64,000 nucleotides of DNA, taken from positions 124,001 to 188,000 of the forward strand of contig NZ_KQ948461.1 in assembly GCF_001514115.1 (NCBI RefSeq). Direction: 5' to 3'. This DNA comes from Streptomyces olivochromogenes. Lineage in GTDB: Bacteria > Actinomycetota > Actinomycetes > Streptomycetales > Streptomycetaceae. Of this stretch, positions 42,518 through 51,685 are shown in pieces. How positions within the stretch are numbered: position 1 is the stretch's first letter; every line of letters starts with the position of its first letter. The position numbers were made by a program, and so were the translations under genes. A model generated the notes under the pieces. The model made no database searches. It was not told the DNA's origin and worked only from the letters and a program-made list of their open reading frames with translations.

Positions 42518-42559
42518 CGCGTTTCGAGAACAGGCCTCAACGAGGAAAGGAGGATGCCG

Positions 42560-43768
42560 ATGGCTGACGAGACGATCGGCATCGTCGGCGCCGGCATCGT
42601 GGGCCTGGCCACGGGGCGTGAGATCGCCCTGCGCCGCCCAGGCACCCGGGTCGTGGTGCTGGAGAAGGAGCGGGCGGTCGCCGTCCACCAGACCGGGCAC
42701 AACTCGGGCGTCGTGCACGCCGGCATCTACTACGCGCCGGGCAGCCTCAAGGCGGACCTGTGCGTGCGGGGCGTGTCCGTCCTGCGCGAGTACTGCCAGG
42801 ACCGGGGCCTGCCGTACGCGGAGATCGGCAAGCTCGTCATGGCGGTGCGCGAGGACGAGCTGGGCCGGATGGAGAACCTCTACGAACGGGCCAGGAACAA
42901 CCACGTGCCCGAACTGAGGAAGGTCTCCAAGCAGGAGATCAGGGAGCTGGAGCCCCACGCCGGGGGCATCGCGGCCCTGCATTCCCCGCGCACCGCGATC
43001 ACCGACTACCCGGCGATCGCCCGGGAGTTCGCCAAGGACATCGAGGCCTCGGGCGGCGAGATACGCCTCGGATTCCCGGTCACCTCGATCACCGACGTGC
43101 CCGGCGGCATCGAGGTGGCCTGTGGGCAGGAGCATGTCCGCGTCGACCGGCTGATCCTCTGCGCGGGCCTCCACTCGGACTCCGTCGCCCGGCTCGCCCA
43201 GGACAAGAAGGAGCCGAGGATCGTCCCGTTCCGGGGCGAGTACATGCTGCTCAAGCCCGAGCGGACGGACCTGGTGCGCGGGCTGATCTACCCGGTCCCG
43301 GACCCGCGTTACCCCTTCCTCGGCGTGCACTTCACCCCCCGCGTCGACGGCTCGGTCGAGGTCGGCCCGAACGCCGTCCTGGCCCTGGCCAGGGAGGGTT
43401 ACACGCTCGGCAGGATCTCACCGAAGGACCTCGCGGGACTCGCGGCCTACCCCGGCTCCTGGAGGATGGCCGCCCAGCACTGGAGGACCGGCATCAGGGA
43501 GTACCGCGGCTCGCTGTCCAGAGCCGCGTTCATGAAGGACGCCGAGCTGTACGTTCCCGGCGTCGGCGTCTCGGACGTGGTCCGCGGCGGAGCCGGCGTA
43601 CGCGCCCAGGCCCTGGACCCGGACGGCATGCTCGTGGACGACTTCCGCATCCACCGGGTGGGCCGGATCACCGCCGTCCGCAACGCGCCCTCCCCGGCCG
43701 CCACGGCCTCCATGGCGATCGCCGAGCACATCGTGGACGCCGTGCTCGGGGGCGCCGGCGCAATCTGA
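42560..43768 (+). CDS. lhgO: L-2-hydroxyglutarate oxidase (LhgO)
   Basis: 402 residues from ATG 42560, which has AAAGGAGG six bases upstream; the ATG at 42554 is too close to it. FAD Rossmann motif GIVGAGIVGLATGREIA, HQTGHNSGVVHAGIYY (typical LhgO/DAO motif), GPNAVLALAREGY, and GGAGVRAQALDPDG. The enzyme oxidises L-2-hydroxyglutarate to 2-oxoglutarate, passing electrons to the quinone pool. Its place among aldehyde dehydrogenase and decarboxylase genes suggests a C5-dicarboxylate in the pathway. Confidence 0.88.
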   Translation: MADETIGIVGAGIVGLATGREIALRRPGTRVVVLEKERAVAVHQTGHNSGVVHAGIYYAPGSLKADLCVRGVSVLREYCQDRGLPYAEIGKLVMAVREDELGRMENLYERARNNHVPELRKVSKQEIRELEPHAGGIAALHSPRTAITDYPAIAREFAKDIEASGGEIRLGFPVTSITDVPGGIEVACGQEHVRVDRLILCAGLHSDSVARLAQDKKEPRIVPFRGEYMLLKPERTDLVRGLIYPVPDPRYPFLGVHFTPRVDGSVEVGPNAVLALAREGYTLGRISPKDLAGLAAYPGSWRMAAQHWRTGIREYRGSLSRAAFMKDAELYVPGVGVSDVVRGGAGVRAQALDPDGMLVDDFRIHRVGRITAVRNAPSPAATASMAIAEHIVDAVLGGAGAI

Positions 43769-43794
43769 AAATGCCCTGCGTACGGGCGACTTTC

Positions 43795-43813
43795 GCGCAA
43801 GTTGTGCTTGCGC
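43795..43813. promoter_or_regulatory. Inverted repeat upstream of the amidohydrolase gene
   Basis: GCGCAAG-N5-CTTGCGC, perfect 7-bp arms, lies in the 166-base gap after lhgO. It is a candidate operator, or a weak hairpin. Confidence 0.35.
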
Positions 43814-43934
43814 CCCGGGGACTCGGCAAGGCCCCACCACCCGCCTAGCGTTCCTTCCACACCACCCCGCCACCCCCTTCCCTTCGAGGGAAGCACTTCC
43901 CCTTCGAAAGAATTCGAGAGAAAGAGCCGAGGAC

Positions 43935-44795
43935 ATGTTCGTTGTCGACACGCAGATCCACATCTGGAAGGAAGAGACCCCGGAGCGCCCCTGGGTCCCG
44001 GGCGCGCGTGAGCGCATCCGCCTCAACGGCCACCGCGAGGACCCCTTCTCCTACGAGGAGGCCCTCGAGCTGATGGACGAGGCCGGCGTCAACCGGGCGC
44101 TGATCCTGCCCCCGTCGTGGGAGGGCAACCGCATCGACTACGCGCTCGAGGCCTGCGAAGCGCACCCCGACCGCTTCGGCATCATGGCCCGCGTCCCGCA
44201 GGACGACCCGGTCGAGGGCACCGCCCTGCTGAAGGAGTTCGCGCGGAACCCGTACATCAAGGGCACCCGGCTCACCTTCCACCGCCCCCAGGACCGCAAC
44301 TGGATGATCGACGGGACCAACGACTGGTACTGGCCGATCGCCGAGGAACTCTCCATCCCCACCATGGTCCACGCCCCGATCTGGAAGCGTGAACTCGGCC
44401 AGATCGCCGCCAAGCACCCCGGGCTGAAGATCATCATCGACCACATGGGCATCATGGCCCGCTGCGTGGACGACGCGATCGGCTACTGGGTCCAGGAGAC
44501 CGCGGACCTCGCCGAGCACCCCAACATCTACGTGAAGGTCTCCGCGCTGCCGGGCTACTCGACGCAGCCCTTCCCGAACAAGAACATCGAGAAGTACGTG
44601 CGCGAGATGGTGGACAGGATGGGCCCGCAGCGCTGCTTCTACGGCACCGACATCACCCGGCTGCTCGGCCACGGCATCACCTACACCGACACCATCGAAC
44701 AGTTCGCCAAGCACTGGGACTTCACCCCCGAGGAGCTCGAGTGGATCATGGGCCGGGGTATCTCCGAGGTCCTGAACTGGCCGATCGAGGGCTGA
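43935..44795 (+). CDS. Amidohydrolase-2 family hydrolase/decarboxylase
   Basis: 286 residues. TIM-barrel amidohydrolase pattern: FVVDTQIHIWKEE (first metal motif reads D-x-Q-x-H rather than D-x-H-x-H), IMARVPQDDPVEG, TMVHAPIWK, IIIDHMGIMAR and FYGTDITRL (catalytic Asp). The family includes 2-pyrone-4,6-dicarboxylate hydrolase, lactonases and aromatic acid decarboxylases. The first is attractive because it would yield the substrate of the galBCD genes, but residues typical of LigI were not confirmed. Confidence 0.8.
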   Translation: MFVVDTQIHIWKEETPERPWVPGARERIRLNGHREDPFSYEEALELMDEAGVNRALILPPSWEGNRIDYALEACEAHPDRFGIMARVPQDDPVEGTALLKEFARNPYIKGTRLTFHRPQDRNWMIDGTNDWYWPIAEELSIPTMVHAPIWKRELGQIAAKHPGLKIIIDHMGIMARCVDDAIGYWVQETADLAEHPNIYVKVSALPGYSTQPFPNKNIEKYVREMVDRMGPQRCFYGTDITRLLGHGITYTDTIEQFAKHWDFTPEELEWIMGRGISEVLNWPIEG

Positions 44796-44808
44796 GGAAG
44801 CACACGAG

Positions 44809-46542
44809 ATGACGGACACCCGGAACACGCCGGACGCCGCCGGAGGTGACGGCGGCGATGCCTTCGTGGCCGCCTTCAACGCCGTCGGCGCCGACTACCT
44901 CTTCTGCTCCTCGGGGTCCGAATGGGCCCCGGTGTGGGAGTCCCTCGCCCGCCGACACCGTGACGGGCTGCCGTGCCCGCGCTACCTCGACCTGACCCAC
45001 GAGACCGTCGCCGTCGGCATGGCCACCGGCTACGGACTGATCGAGCGCCGGCCGCAGGGCGTACTGCTGCACGCGGCGCCCGGACTGCTGCAGGGCTCCA
45101 TGGCCGTCCACGGCGCGCTCCTCGCCGGCGTCCCGATGGTGGTCGCCTCCTCGGAGTCGACCACGTACGGCGACGGCCCCGGTCAGGACCCGGGCGGCCA
45201 GTGGTATCGCAACCTGTCTTTCGTGGGCGGCCCGCACGGCGTCGCCCAGCCCTTCACCAAGTGGGCCAACGAGGCGGCGAGCGTCCACACCCTGCCCACG
45301 ATGATCACGCGGGCGGCGGAGCTGTCCTGGCGGGCCCCGGCGGGCCCGGCCTACCTCAACATCCCCCTGGAGATCCTGCTGGAGGAGTGGGACGGCCGCG
45401 AGGCCGTGCCCGTCGCCCCGCCGGGCTCCACGCACAGCTCACCCGAAGAGGTCGACCTCGTCGCCCAACTGATCCGCGAGGCCGACAGCCCCGTGATCGT
45501 CACCGAGACGGCGGGCCGTGAGGCGGGCGGCTTCGAGGCACTCCTCGCCTTCGCCGAAGCGTGGAACATCCCGGTCGTCGAGCCCGACTCGGCCGTGTGC
45601 GGCAACTTCCCGCGCACCCACCCGCTGCACGCCGGCAGCGACATCGGCCCATGGATGGACGAGGCCGACCTCATCCTCCTCGTCAACTGCCGCGCGCCCT
45701 TCTACCCGCCCTCGCGCCGCCCGTCGAAGGCGCGGATCGTCGTCATCGACGAGGTGCCGCAGCGCCCGCACGTCGTCCACCAAGTCCTCTTCGCCGAGCG
45801 GTACCTGGAGGGCAACGTCGCCCACACCCTGCGCCAGCTCACCAAGCGGGCGAAGGACGCCCACGCTGACGAGACAGCCGTGGCCGCCGCCACCGCGCGG
45901 CGCTGCGCGCAGGAGGAGCGGCACGCCGACGAACAGGCCTCGATCGCCGCGGTCGAGGCCAAGGCGGCAGGGGCCGAGGGCATCGACCCGGTGCTCGTGG
46001 CCGCGACCCTGCGCGGGCTGCTCGACGGGCGGGACGCGATCGTCGTCGACGAGACGATCACCCACAGCCGCGTCGTGAAACGCCATGTGCAGACCTCGGA
46101 CCCCGACTCGTACTTCTATGTGCAGGGCGGACTCGGTCAGGGCATCGCGGTGGCCCTCGGCGTCAAACTCGCCGCCAGGGAAAGGCCCGTGGTCCTCACC
46201 ATCGGCGACGGGGCCTTCGCGTACAACCCCGTCATCCCGTCGTACGACGCCGCCAAGGCGTACGACCTGCCACTGCTCATCGTGGTGTTCAACAACCGCG
46301 TCTACAAGTCGATGAACCTCAACCACCGCAGGTTCTACCCCGAGGGCGCGGCCGCCGAGACCGGCGAGTGGCTCGGCACCGACCTGCACCGGTTGCCCCG
46401 ACTCGCGCAGTTCGCCGAGCCGTTCGGCATGCACACCGAGACCGTCGACGCGCCGCACGCGCTCGCCCCCGCCCTGGAGCGCGCGCTCAAGGCCGTGGCG
46501 GAGGGCACCACCGCCGTCGTCGACGTTCTCGTCACCCGCTGA
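44809..46542 (+). CDS. Thiamine diphosphate-dependent enzyme (decarboxylase/lyase type)
   Basis: 577 residues. N-terminal Pyr domain with the conserved Glu in LTHETVAVGMATGYG; a central domain about 200-340; C-terminal ThDP-binding motif IGDGAFAYNP ... VVFNN (G-D-G-x(~25)-N-N). Layout is like benzoylformate decarboxylase or acetolactate synthase-like enzymes. A 2-oxo acid is expected as substrate. It lies 13 bases after the amidohydrolase gene and 20 before the dehydrogenase. Confidence 0.82.
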   Translation: MTDTRNTPDAAGGDGGDAFVAAFNAVGADYLFCSSGSEWAPVWESLARRHRDGLPCPRYLDLTHETVAVGMATGYGLIERRPQGVLLHAAPGLLQGSMAVHGALLAGVPMVVASSESTTYGDGPGQDPGGQWYRNLSFVGGPHGVAQPFTKWANEAASVHTLPTMITRAAELSWRAPAGPAYLNIPLEILLEEWDGREAVPVAPPGSTHSSPEEVDLVAQLIREADSPVIVTETAGREAGGFEALLAFAEAWNIPVVEPDSAVCGNFPRTHPLHAGSDIGPWMDEADLILLVNCRAPFYPPSRRPSKARIVVIDEVPQRPHVVHQVLFAERYLEGNVAHTLRQLTKRAKDAHADETAVAAATARRCAQEERHADEQASIAAVEAKAAGAEGIDPVLVAATLRGLLDGRDAIVVDETITHSRVVKRHVQTSDPDSYFYVQGGLGQGIAVALGVKLAARERPVVLTIGDGAFAYNPVIPSYDAAKAYDLPLLIVVFNNRVYKSMNLNHRRFYPEGAAAETGEWLGTDLHRLPRLAQFAEPFGMHTETVDAPHALAPALERALKAVAEGTTAVVDVLVTR

Positions 46543-46562
46543 CCCAGGAGGCCCCCGCCACC

Positions 46563-47642
46563 ATGACCGGCACCCCAACGCCCAATGCGGGCAAGGTACT
46601 TGTCCCCGCCGACGACCTGCGCGCCTTCGCCGCCGCCCTCCTGGAGAAGGGCGGACTCGGCCCCGAGCACGCCCGCACCACCGCCGACGTGTTCGTCTGG
46701 GCCGCGCTGCGCGGCGTCGACTCCCACGGCACCGCGCGGGTCCCCGCCTATCTGGAGCTGCTCGCCAAGGGGGTGGCCAACGCCCGGCCCGAGATGACGT
46801 TCGAGTCCGGTACGTCGGCGGTCGCCGTCCTCGACGCCGATCGCGCGCCCGGCCCGGTGGCCCTCACCGCGGCCGCCGAGGAGGCGGTGACCCGGGCCCG
46901 GGCGGGGGGTGTCGCGGCCGTGGGGGTACGCCGGACCGTCCACACCGGCGCCATCGGCTACTACGTGTCGAAGATCGCCGAACAGGGCCTGGTCGGCATC
47001 GCCTTCGTCGCCGGGATGCCCAACATGGGCTACACCGGGGTCAAGGGCGCGGCCGTGGCCACCAGCCCGCTCGCCATCGCCGTACCCGCCGCGAGCCACG
47101 CGCCGCTCCTGCTGGACATGGCCACCGCCACGATCGCCCTGGGGAAGATCCGCCAGGCCAGGGCGAGCGGCACCCCATTGCCGGAGGGGGCCGCCGCCAC
47201 CGCGGACGGCACCCCCACCACCGACCCGGAGAAGGCGGTCATGCCGCTGCCGCTGGGCGGCGCCAAGGGGTCCGGCATGTCGCTGGCGTTCGAACTGCTC
47301 ACCAGTGTGCTCGTCGGAGCGCCGATCTTCGCCGCCTTCCACTCGGACGATCCCCAGGGCCGGGGGCACCGCCAGAACGCCCTGATCATCGCCATCGACC
47401 CGGCGGCCTTCGGCGACGCGGACGCCTTCACCGCGGCTGTCGACGCCACTCTGGGCACGCTCAAGGGTCTGGCCGCGGCGGACGGCGCCGAGGGGGTGTT
47501 CTACCCCGGTGAGCGCAGTGCCGCCGTGAGTGTGCGGCGCGCCGAGAAGGGGGTACCCGTTGCGGCGAAGGTGTGGCGTGAACTGACGGAGAGCGCGGGC
47601 AAGTTGGGCATCACGCCACCCGAGGCCCGCTCGCAGGGCTGA
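46563..47642 (+). CDS. Malate/L-lactate-type dehydrogenase (Ldh2 family)
   Basis: 359 residues from ATG 46563 with AGGAGG upstream. Ldh2 landmarks: RGVDSHGTARVPAYLELL, RTVHTGAIGYYVSKIAE (catalytic His), GAKGSGMSLAFELLTSVL, HRQNALIIAIDP. The family reduces or oxidises 2-oxo/2-hydroxy acids with NAD(P). It ends the catabolic operon. Its partner substrate may be the product of the ThDP enzyme. Confidence 0.85.
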   Translation: MTGTPTPNAGKVLVPADDLRAFAAALLEKGGLGPEHARTTADVFVWAALRGVDSHGTARVPAYLELLAKGVANARPEMTFESGTSAVAVLDADRAPGPVALTAAAEEAVTRARAGGVAAVGVRRTVHTGAIGYYVSKIAEQGLVGIAFVAGMPNMGYTGVKGAAVATSPLAIAVPAASHAPLLLDMATATIALGKIRQARASGTPLPEGAAATADGTPTTDPEKAVMPLPLGGAKGSGMSLAFELLTSVLVGAPIFAAFHSDDPQGRGHRQNALIIAIDPAAFGDADAFTAAVDATLGTLKGLAAADGAEGVFYPGERSAAVSVRRAEKGVPVAAKVWRELTESAGKLGITPPEARSQG

Positions 47643-47649
47643 CAGGCGC

Positions 47650-47673
47650 CTCCATGGAGAGGGGGATGGAGGA
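47650..47673. terminator. Hairpin at the end of the catabolic island
   Basis: CCTCCAT (47650-47656) pairs with ATGGAGG (47667-47673) around a 10-base loop, 8 bases after the dehydrogenase stop. It lies between convergent genes. Confidence 0.55.
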
Positions 47674-47778
47674 GCGGGTGGCCGGGGCGTCCGACGTGCG
47701 GCGGGCGCCTCGTCCGTCCCGGGCCCGCCCGCTCGACTGCCCCCCGCCCGCCTTGCCCATCCCGGCGTGCGGCGCTGC

Positions 47779-48756
47779 TCAACCGGCCTCGCGGGCCTCG
47801 GGGTTGAGGGCCCGGCGCACATGACGGGCGATCACGGCGTAGGTCTCCAGGGCCTTCTTGTCGTCCTTGCCGTCGTACCCGTGATCGACCCCGAGCACGT
47901 CGTGGTGCTCGACGAGGGCGCCCGCCCGCTGAAGACGCTCGGCGTAGCGCACGGCTTCCGCCTTGAGAAGGTCGAACTCCGCCGTGACGACCAGAGCCGG
48001 GGCGATGCCCTTGAGGTCGGCGGTGTCGGCCGCGCCCGCGGGGGACACCAGCCGGTCGGCGCGCTCGCGCGGGTCCGGGACGTACGAGCTGTCGAAGATC
48101 TCGCCCATCCAGGGGCGCAGCACAGGCTTGGCGATGGCGGCGCGCTTGTCCCGGGCGCTCGTCGCGAGGTCCAACGGCGGGTAGTGCAGGACCTGCAGGG
48201 CGATACCGGGCCCGCCCTCCTCGAGTGCCTGGCGCGCGACGGCCGCGGCGAGACCGCCTCCGGCGCTCTGTCCGCCCACGGAGAGGCGGCTGCCGTCCCA
48301 GCCGTGCTCGCCCCCGTGCGCGGCGATCCACCGGACGACCTCGAAGGCCTGCAGGGGCGGGGCGGGGAAAGGGTGCTGCGGGGCCACGACGTAGTCGACG
48401 TTGACCACGGCCACCCCCGCCTCGGCGGCGAGGAAGCGGCAGAGCGGATCGTCGATCTCCGTCAGCGGCATCACGTACCCGCCACCGTGGAAGTTGACGT
48501 GAACCGGCGGTGGCGGACCCTCGGACGTCGGCAGGTACACCACGACCCGGGCCGGAGCGACCGAGGTCGGGACCGTCAACTCGCTCACGGAGCGCGGGAA
48601 CTCGGGAAAGCGGCCGTGCGAGGCGGCCGCCGAACCGCGGCCGCTCGGGCGCCGGTCGGCCGCCACGGCGAGACGCTGTATCGACTTGGCGGCGAAGGAG
48701 GCCACTCCGGGCCGGGCAAGGAGAGACATACGGTTCCGATCGTCGAGCCATGTCAT
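47779..48756 (-). CDS. Alpha/beta hydrolase, HSL-type esterase
   Basis: 325 residues. Motif HGGGYVMP for the oxyanion hole, GGQSAGGGLA for the nucleophile Ser, a late Asp in EFDLLKAEA and His in VDHGYDG. These are the hormone-sensitive-lipase marks of cytoplasmic carboxylesterases. The start at 48754-48756 has no clear ribosome-binding site; Met10 at 48729 is an alternative. It converges with the catabolic operon. Confidence 0.82.
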   Translation of the reverse strand: MTWLDDRNRMSLLARPGVASFAAKSIQRLAVAADRRPSGRGSAAASHGRFPEFPRSVSELTVPTSVAPARVVVYLPTSEGPPPPVHVNFHGGGYVMPLTEIDDPLCRFLAAEAGVAVVNVDYVVAPQHPFPAPPLQAFEVVRWIAAHGGEHGWDGSRLSVGGQSAGGGLAAAVARQALEEGGPGIALQVLHYPPLDLATSARDKRAAIAKPVLRPWMGEIFDSSYVPDPRERADRLVSPAGAADTADLKGIAPALVVTAEFDLLKAEAVRYAERLQRAGALVEHHDVLGVDHGYDGKDDKKALETYAVIARHVRRALNPEAREAG

Positions 48757-48939
48757 CGATCGACAGGATTCCTGGCAATTGGTGGGGCGATGCTAGCACG
48801 GGCACCCAAGCCTTCTCGGTCCTCTCATGATGTCTCTCGTGCGCGCGGGGCCCAAGCCGGACGCCGACGTGACGTGGCACCCGCCGCGCCGCACGTCCAT
48901 GGGCTTCCCCGCGAGCCCCGATGATGGACCGGACGAGTC

Positions 48940-49782
48940 CTAGGCGGTCCCGCCGTTGTTCCACAGTTGCTGGGGCTCGTCGCTGTTGCAGGTGGCCACC
49001 ATCACCTGCTTGCCGCCCCCGTACGCCGGGGAGGCGATCTCCAGGCAGTGCCCGGTCTCGGTGTTCTTCAGGGTCTGGCCCGCCGCGGTGGAGCTTCCGA
49101 AACGCCACACCACATGGCCGGTGCCTCCGACGCCGCCGCAGGCTTCCAGCCCGGCCGCGTAGTTGTTGTTGAAGGGCGCCGACAGGCAGTTTCCACTCGC
49201 GCGGTTGACCAGCTCGAAGGTGCCGCCGCCGGAGGAGCGCAACGTCCATGCGTAGGCATCGCTGGAATCGCACGTCCCGAAGTCGGGGTAGACGGAACCG
49301 TCGCCGGACGCGCACTGGTTGGTGGAGACGTTCCGCAGGCGCGACACGGACCCCGGGGAGAGCTTGGTTGCCCCGGACTCCGCGGCGGGCGGCGCCCCGG
49401 CCTCGGGCGTGGCCGCCGCACCGGTCCGCTCCGGCTGGGCCACGGCTGCCGCGGAGCCGGACGCGCGCACGATCGGTGCCGAAAGGGAGGCGGTGGCGGA
49501 CGGGGAGCCGGTGGCGGACCGTGGCCCGGGAGGCGACGGTGTCGGGGAGAACCACGGTGCCGGGGACGACTGCTCCGGGCCCGACGGAGATGAGTCCGGC
49601 GCGAGAGTGATGGCCGTGATCGTCCCGCCCGCCACGACGACGGGCACGACCAGCATCCGCAAGCGGCGTGCACGCTGCTTGCGGATGTACGTGACATGGT
49701 CGGCGTGGCCGACCGCCACCGCTCCATGGGAGGCGGTGACGTAGGGGGCCCGGCTGTCACCGGCGGCGCCGAAGCCCGCCAT
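48940..49782 (-). CDS. Membrane-anchored ricin-type beta-trefoil lectin
   Basis: 280 residues. A cytoplasmic N-terminus rich in Arg (IRKQRARRLR) precedes one membrane segment at about 43-60 (MLVVPVVVAGGTITAITLA). A Pro/Ser/Ala linker of ~80 residues leads to a ricin-B-like domain from ~145 (RNVSTNQCASGDG, ASGNCLSAPFNNN, TETGHCLEIASPAYGGG, then PQQLWNNGG). Such proteins expose a carbohydrate-binding domain outside the membrane. The six cysteines are spaced as in trefoil repeats. Confidence 0.8.
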   Translation of the reverse strand: MAGFGAAGDSRAPYVTASHGAVAVGHADHVTYIRKQRARRLRMLVVPVVVAGGTITAITLAPDSSPSGPEQSSPAPWFSPTPSPPGPRSATGSPSATASLSAPIVRASGSAAAVAQPERTGAAATPEAGAPPAAESGATKLSPGSVSRLRNVSTNQCASGDGSVYPDFGTCDSSDAYAWTLRSSGGGTFELVNRASGNCLSAPFNNNYAAGLEACGGVGGTGHVVWRFGSSTAAGQTLKNTETGHCLEIASPAYGGGKQVMVATCNSDEPQQLWNNGGTA

Positions 49783-49847
49783 GTGCAGCAGTGTTCCGAG
49801 GAACGCGCCGCGGCTACGGCGCTGTGGACTGGAGGAGCCGGGGGCGG

Positions 49848-50339
49848 TCAGTCCTGGACCGGCCCCGGCTTCGGAGGGTCCACACGCACACCTCCGTTGA
49901 CCACGCCGGCGACAACCGATCCGTTTGTGGCCTTCATGATGACGTCGCCGGTGGCCGCGAACCCACCGGTACCGGCCGAGGCACCGGAGCCGGAAGCGTG
50001 CTGCCGGACATGCTCGACCAGGGAACGCAGCGCCCTGACGGCCTCGTCCCTTTCGGATTCCGGCAGATCCTGGAGCAGGTCCGTGAAACGCGTTTCCCAG
50101 GACCGGGACTGCGCGCCACGTACCCGTTCCAGCGCTCCCCGCGCGTCTTCGCCGGATGCCCTTGCGAGATCCGCGGCGGTCTGGTCAAGGCGCTGCAACA
50201 CCACCTCTTCCCGTTGCCCGTCCCGCCCCAGGAGCCGGGCCACTGTTGTTCGGGTCCCTGACCAGGCGTCGGTGCCGGCCGCCGTCACGACCGCCGTTCC
50301 CCCCGAAGCGGCAAGCCCGACCAAGATTTCCGGCAACAT
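49848..50339 (-). CDS. Conserved hypothetical protein
   Basis: 163 residues, ATG with AGGGGATCTGG before it. The N-terminus (LVGLAASGGTAVVTAAGTDAW) is weakly hydrophobic and is followed by SGTRTTVARLLGR. A helical, charged region at ~45-115 (DLLQDLPESERDEAVRALRSLV) precedes a Gly/Ser/Ala-rich end. Streptomyces genomes hold many proteins of this shape near STAND or protease genes, but no function is known. It lies upstream of the lectin gene in the same direction (65 bases). Confidence 0.6.
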   Translation of the reverse strand: MLPEILVGLAASGGTAVVTAAGTDAWSGTRTTVARLLGRDGQREEVVLQRLDQTAADLARASGEDARGALERVRGAQSRSWETRFTDLLQDLPESERDEAVRALRSLVEHVRQHASGSGASAGTGGFAATGDVIMKATNGSVVAGVVNGGVRVDPPKPGPVQD

Positions 50340-50513
50340 CCAGATCCCCTATGAACAGTTGAGTGACGGACCTTCAGCCACGCAATTCAACACGCCTCGT
50401 CGGGTGCAGGGGCGACGAATGAGACAACGGGGTGACCGACCGGGATAGGGATTCGGAACTCGCCGGACCGGCCACGTTCGCCGACGTGCACCACGCTCGC
50501 GCGCCGGCGACCG

Positions 50514-50562
50514 TTGACAAAGCGGAACGTCGCTCCGTATCTTAATCGGAACGACGCTCCGT
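50514..50562 (+). promoter_or_regulatory. SigA-type promoter with two TetR-like operators before the hydrolase gene
   Basis: TTGACA (50514-50519), an 18-base spacer and TATCTT (50538-50543). CGGAACGTCGCTCCGT (50523-50538) fills the spacer and CGGAACGACGCTCCGT (50547-50562) follows the -10. These two 16-bp sites differ at one base and are 24 bp apart. No TetR gene is adjacent. The rest of the 50340-50667 gap shows nothing else clear. Confidence 0.75.
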
Positions 50563-50667
50563 TTCATCCGGAGCCGATGCCGGGCGCCCCTGACGGGGCC
50601 TGACCGCCTCACTCGCCGTCAGCCGAAGGGGACCGGCAGCAGAGGTCATTGAAGGGAAATACGCATC

Positions 50668-51627
50668 ATGAGTGAATCGACGTACCCGGCCCACACCTTC
50701 GGTCCGCCCACTCCAGTGCTCTCGGTCAGTCCCGTAGTGCTCCCGGCCCCCGGCCGGGCCGTGGACCTGGAGGTGCGCGTCTCCGCGCCCGTGACCGGGA
50801 GCGACCTTCCGCTCATCCTCCTCTCGCACGGCCAGGGTTACTCGAACCACCTCTCCTCGCTGAACGGCTACGCCCCCCTCGCCAACTTCTGGGCGGCGCA
50901 CGGCTTCGTCGTGATCCAGCCCACCCACCTGAGCTCGAGCACGCTGAGCCTGGATCCCGGTACCCCCGGGGGGCCGCTGCACTGGCGATCGCGGGCCGAG
51001 GACATGACGCGCATCCTCGACCGACTCGACGTGATCGAGGCCGCCGTACCGCAGCTACTCGGGCGCCTGGACCACGACAAGGTCGCCGTGGCCGGGCACT
51101 CGATGGGCGGGCACACGGCGAGCCTGCTGCTCGGCGCCCGGCTCATCGATCCGGACGACGGAACGGAAGTGGACCTGGCGGAGCCCCGGATCAAGGCGGG
51201 TGTACTGCTTGCCGCGCCCGGCAGGGGCGGCGATGCCGTCACCGAGTTCGTGGCCGAGAACTATTCGTTCTTCTCGACCATGGACTTCTCCAAGATGGCG
51301 ACGCCCACGCTCGTGGTCGCCGGCGACAAGGACGCCTCCACCCACCTGACGGTTCGGGGCCCCGACTGGCACGCCGATCCGTACTTCCTCTCCCCGGGCC
51401 CCAAGTCCCTGCTCACCCTGTTCGACGCGGAGCACGGGCTCGGCGGGGTTTCCGGATACGACGTCGCCGAGACCACGGACGAGAACCCGGAGCGAGTGTC
51501 CGTGGTTCAGCGGCTCACCTGGGCCTACCTCCGCACCGAGCTCCACCCCGGGGATTCCGCTTGGCAGACGGCGCGTGACGCGCTGACGGCCGACCCCGAC
51601 CCGCTCGGACGAGTCGAATCCAAGTAA
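50668..51627 (+). CDS. Alpha/beta hydrolase (PAF-acetylhydrolase/chlorophyllase-like)
   Basis: 319 residues. LLSHGQGYSNHLSS (oxyanion region), nucleophile elbow AVAGHSMGGHTASLL, an Asp in VVAGDKDAST and a late His in FDAEHGLGG. The pattern matches secretion-independent esterases of the platelet-activating-factor acetylhydrolase and chlorophyllase group. It is transcribed from a promoter with two repeat operators. Confidence 0.82.
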   Translation: MSESTYPAHTFGPPTPVLSVSPVVLPAPGRAVDLEVRVSAPVTGSDLPLILLSHGQGYSNHLSSLNGYAPLANFWAAHGFVVIQPTHLSSSTLSLDPGTPGGPLHWRSRAEDMTRILDRLDVIEAAVPQLLGRLDHDKVAVAGHSMGGHTASLLLGARLIDPDDGTEVDLAEPRIKAGVLLAAPGRGGDAVTEFVAENYSFFSTMDFSKMATPTLVVAGDKDASTHLTVRGPDWHADPYFLSPGPKSLLTLFDAEHGLGGVSGYDVAETTDENPERVSVVQRLTWAYLRTELHPGDSAWQTARDALTADPDPLGRVESK

Positions 51628-51651
51628 GTCGAATCCAAGTAATCCAAGTAA
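51613..51651 (+). repeat. 15-bp tandem repeats at the end of the hydrolase gene
   Basis: GTCGAATCCAAGTAA occurs at 51613-51627 and 51628-51642, then a partial TCCAAGTAA at 51643-51651. Each copy ends in a stop codon; the first is the true stop of the gene. It looks like recent slippage. Confidence 0.8.
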
Positions 51652-51685
51652 AGGGTGCAAGGCGGTCCCGGGCGGCCACCAACGG

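Noticed and set aside
38141..43330. Very long minus-strand frames opposite the catabolic genes
   Set aside because: They overlap clear enzymes on the plus strand and carry no recognisable motif.
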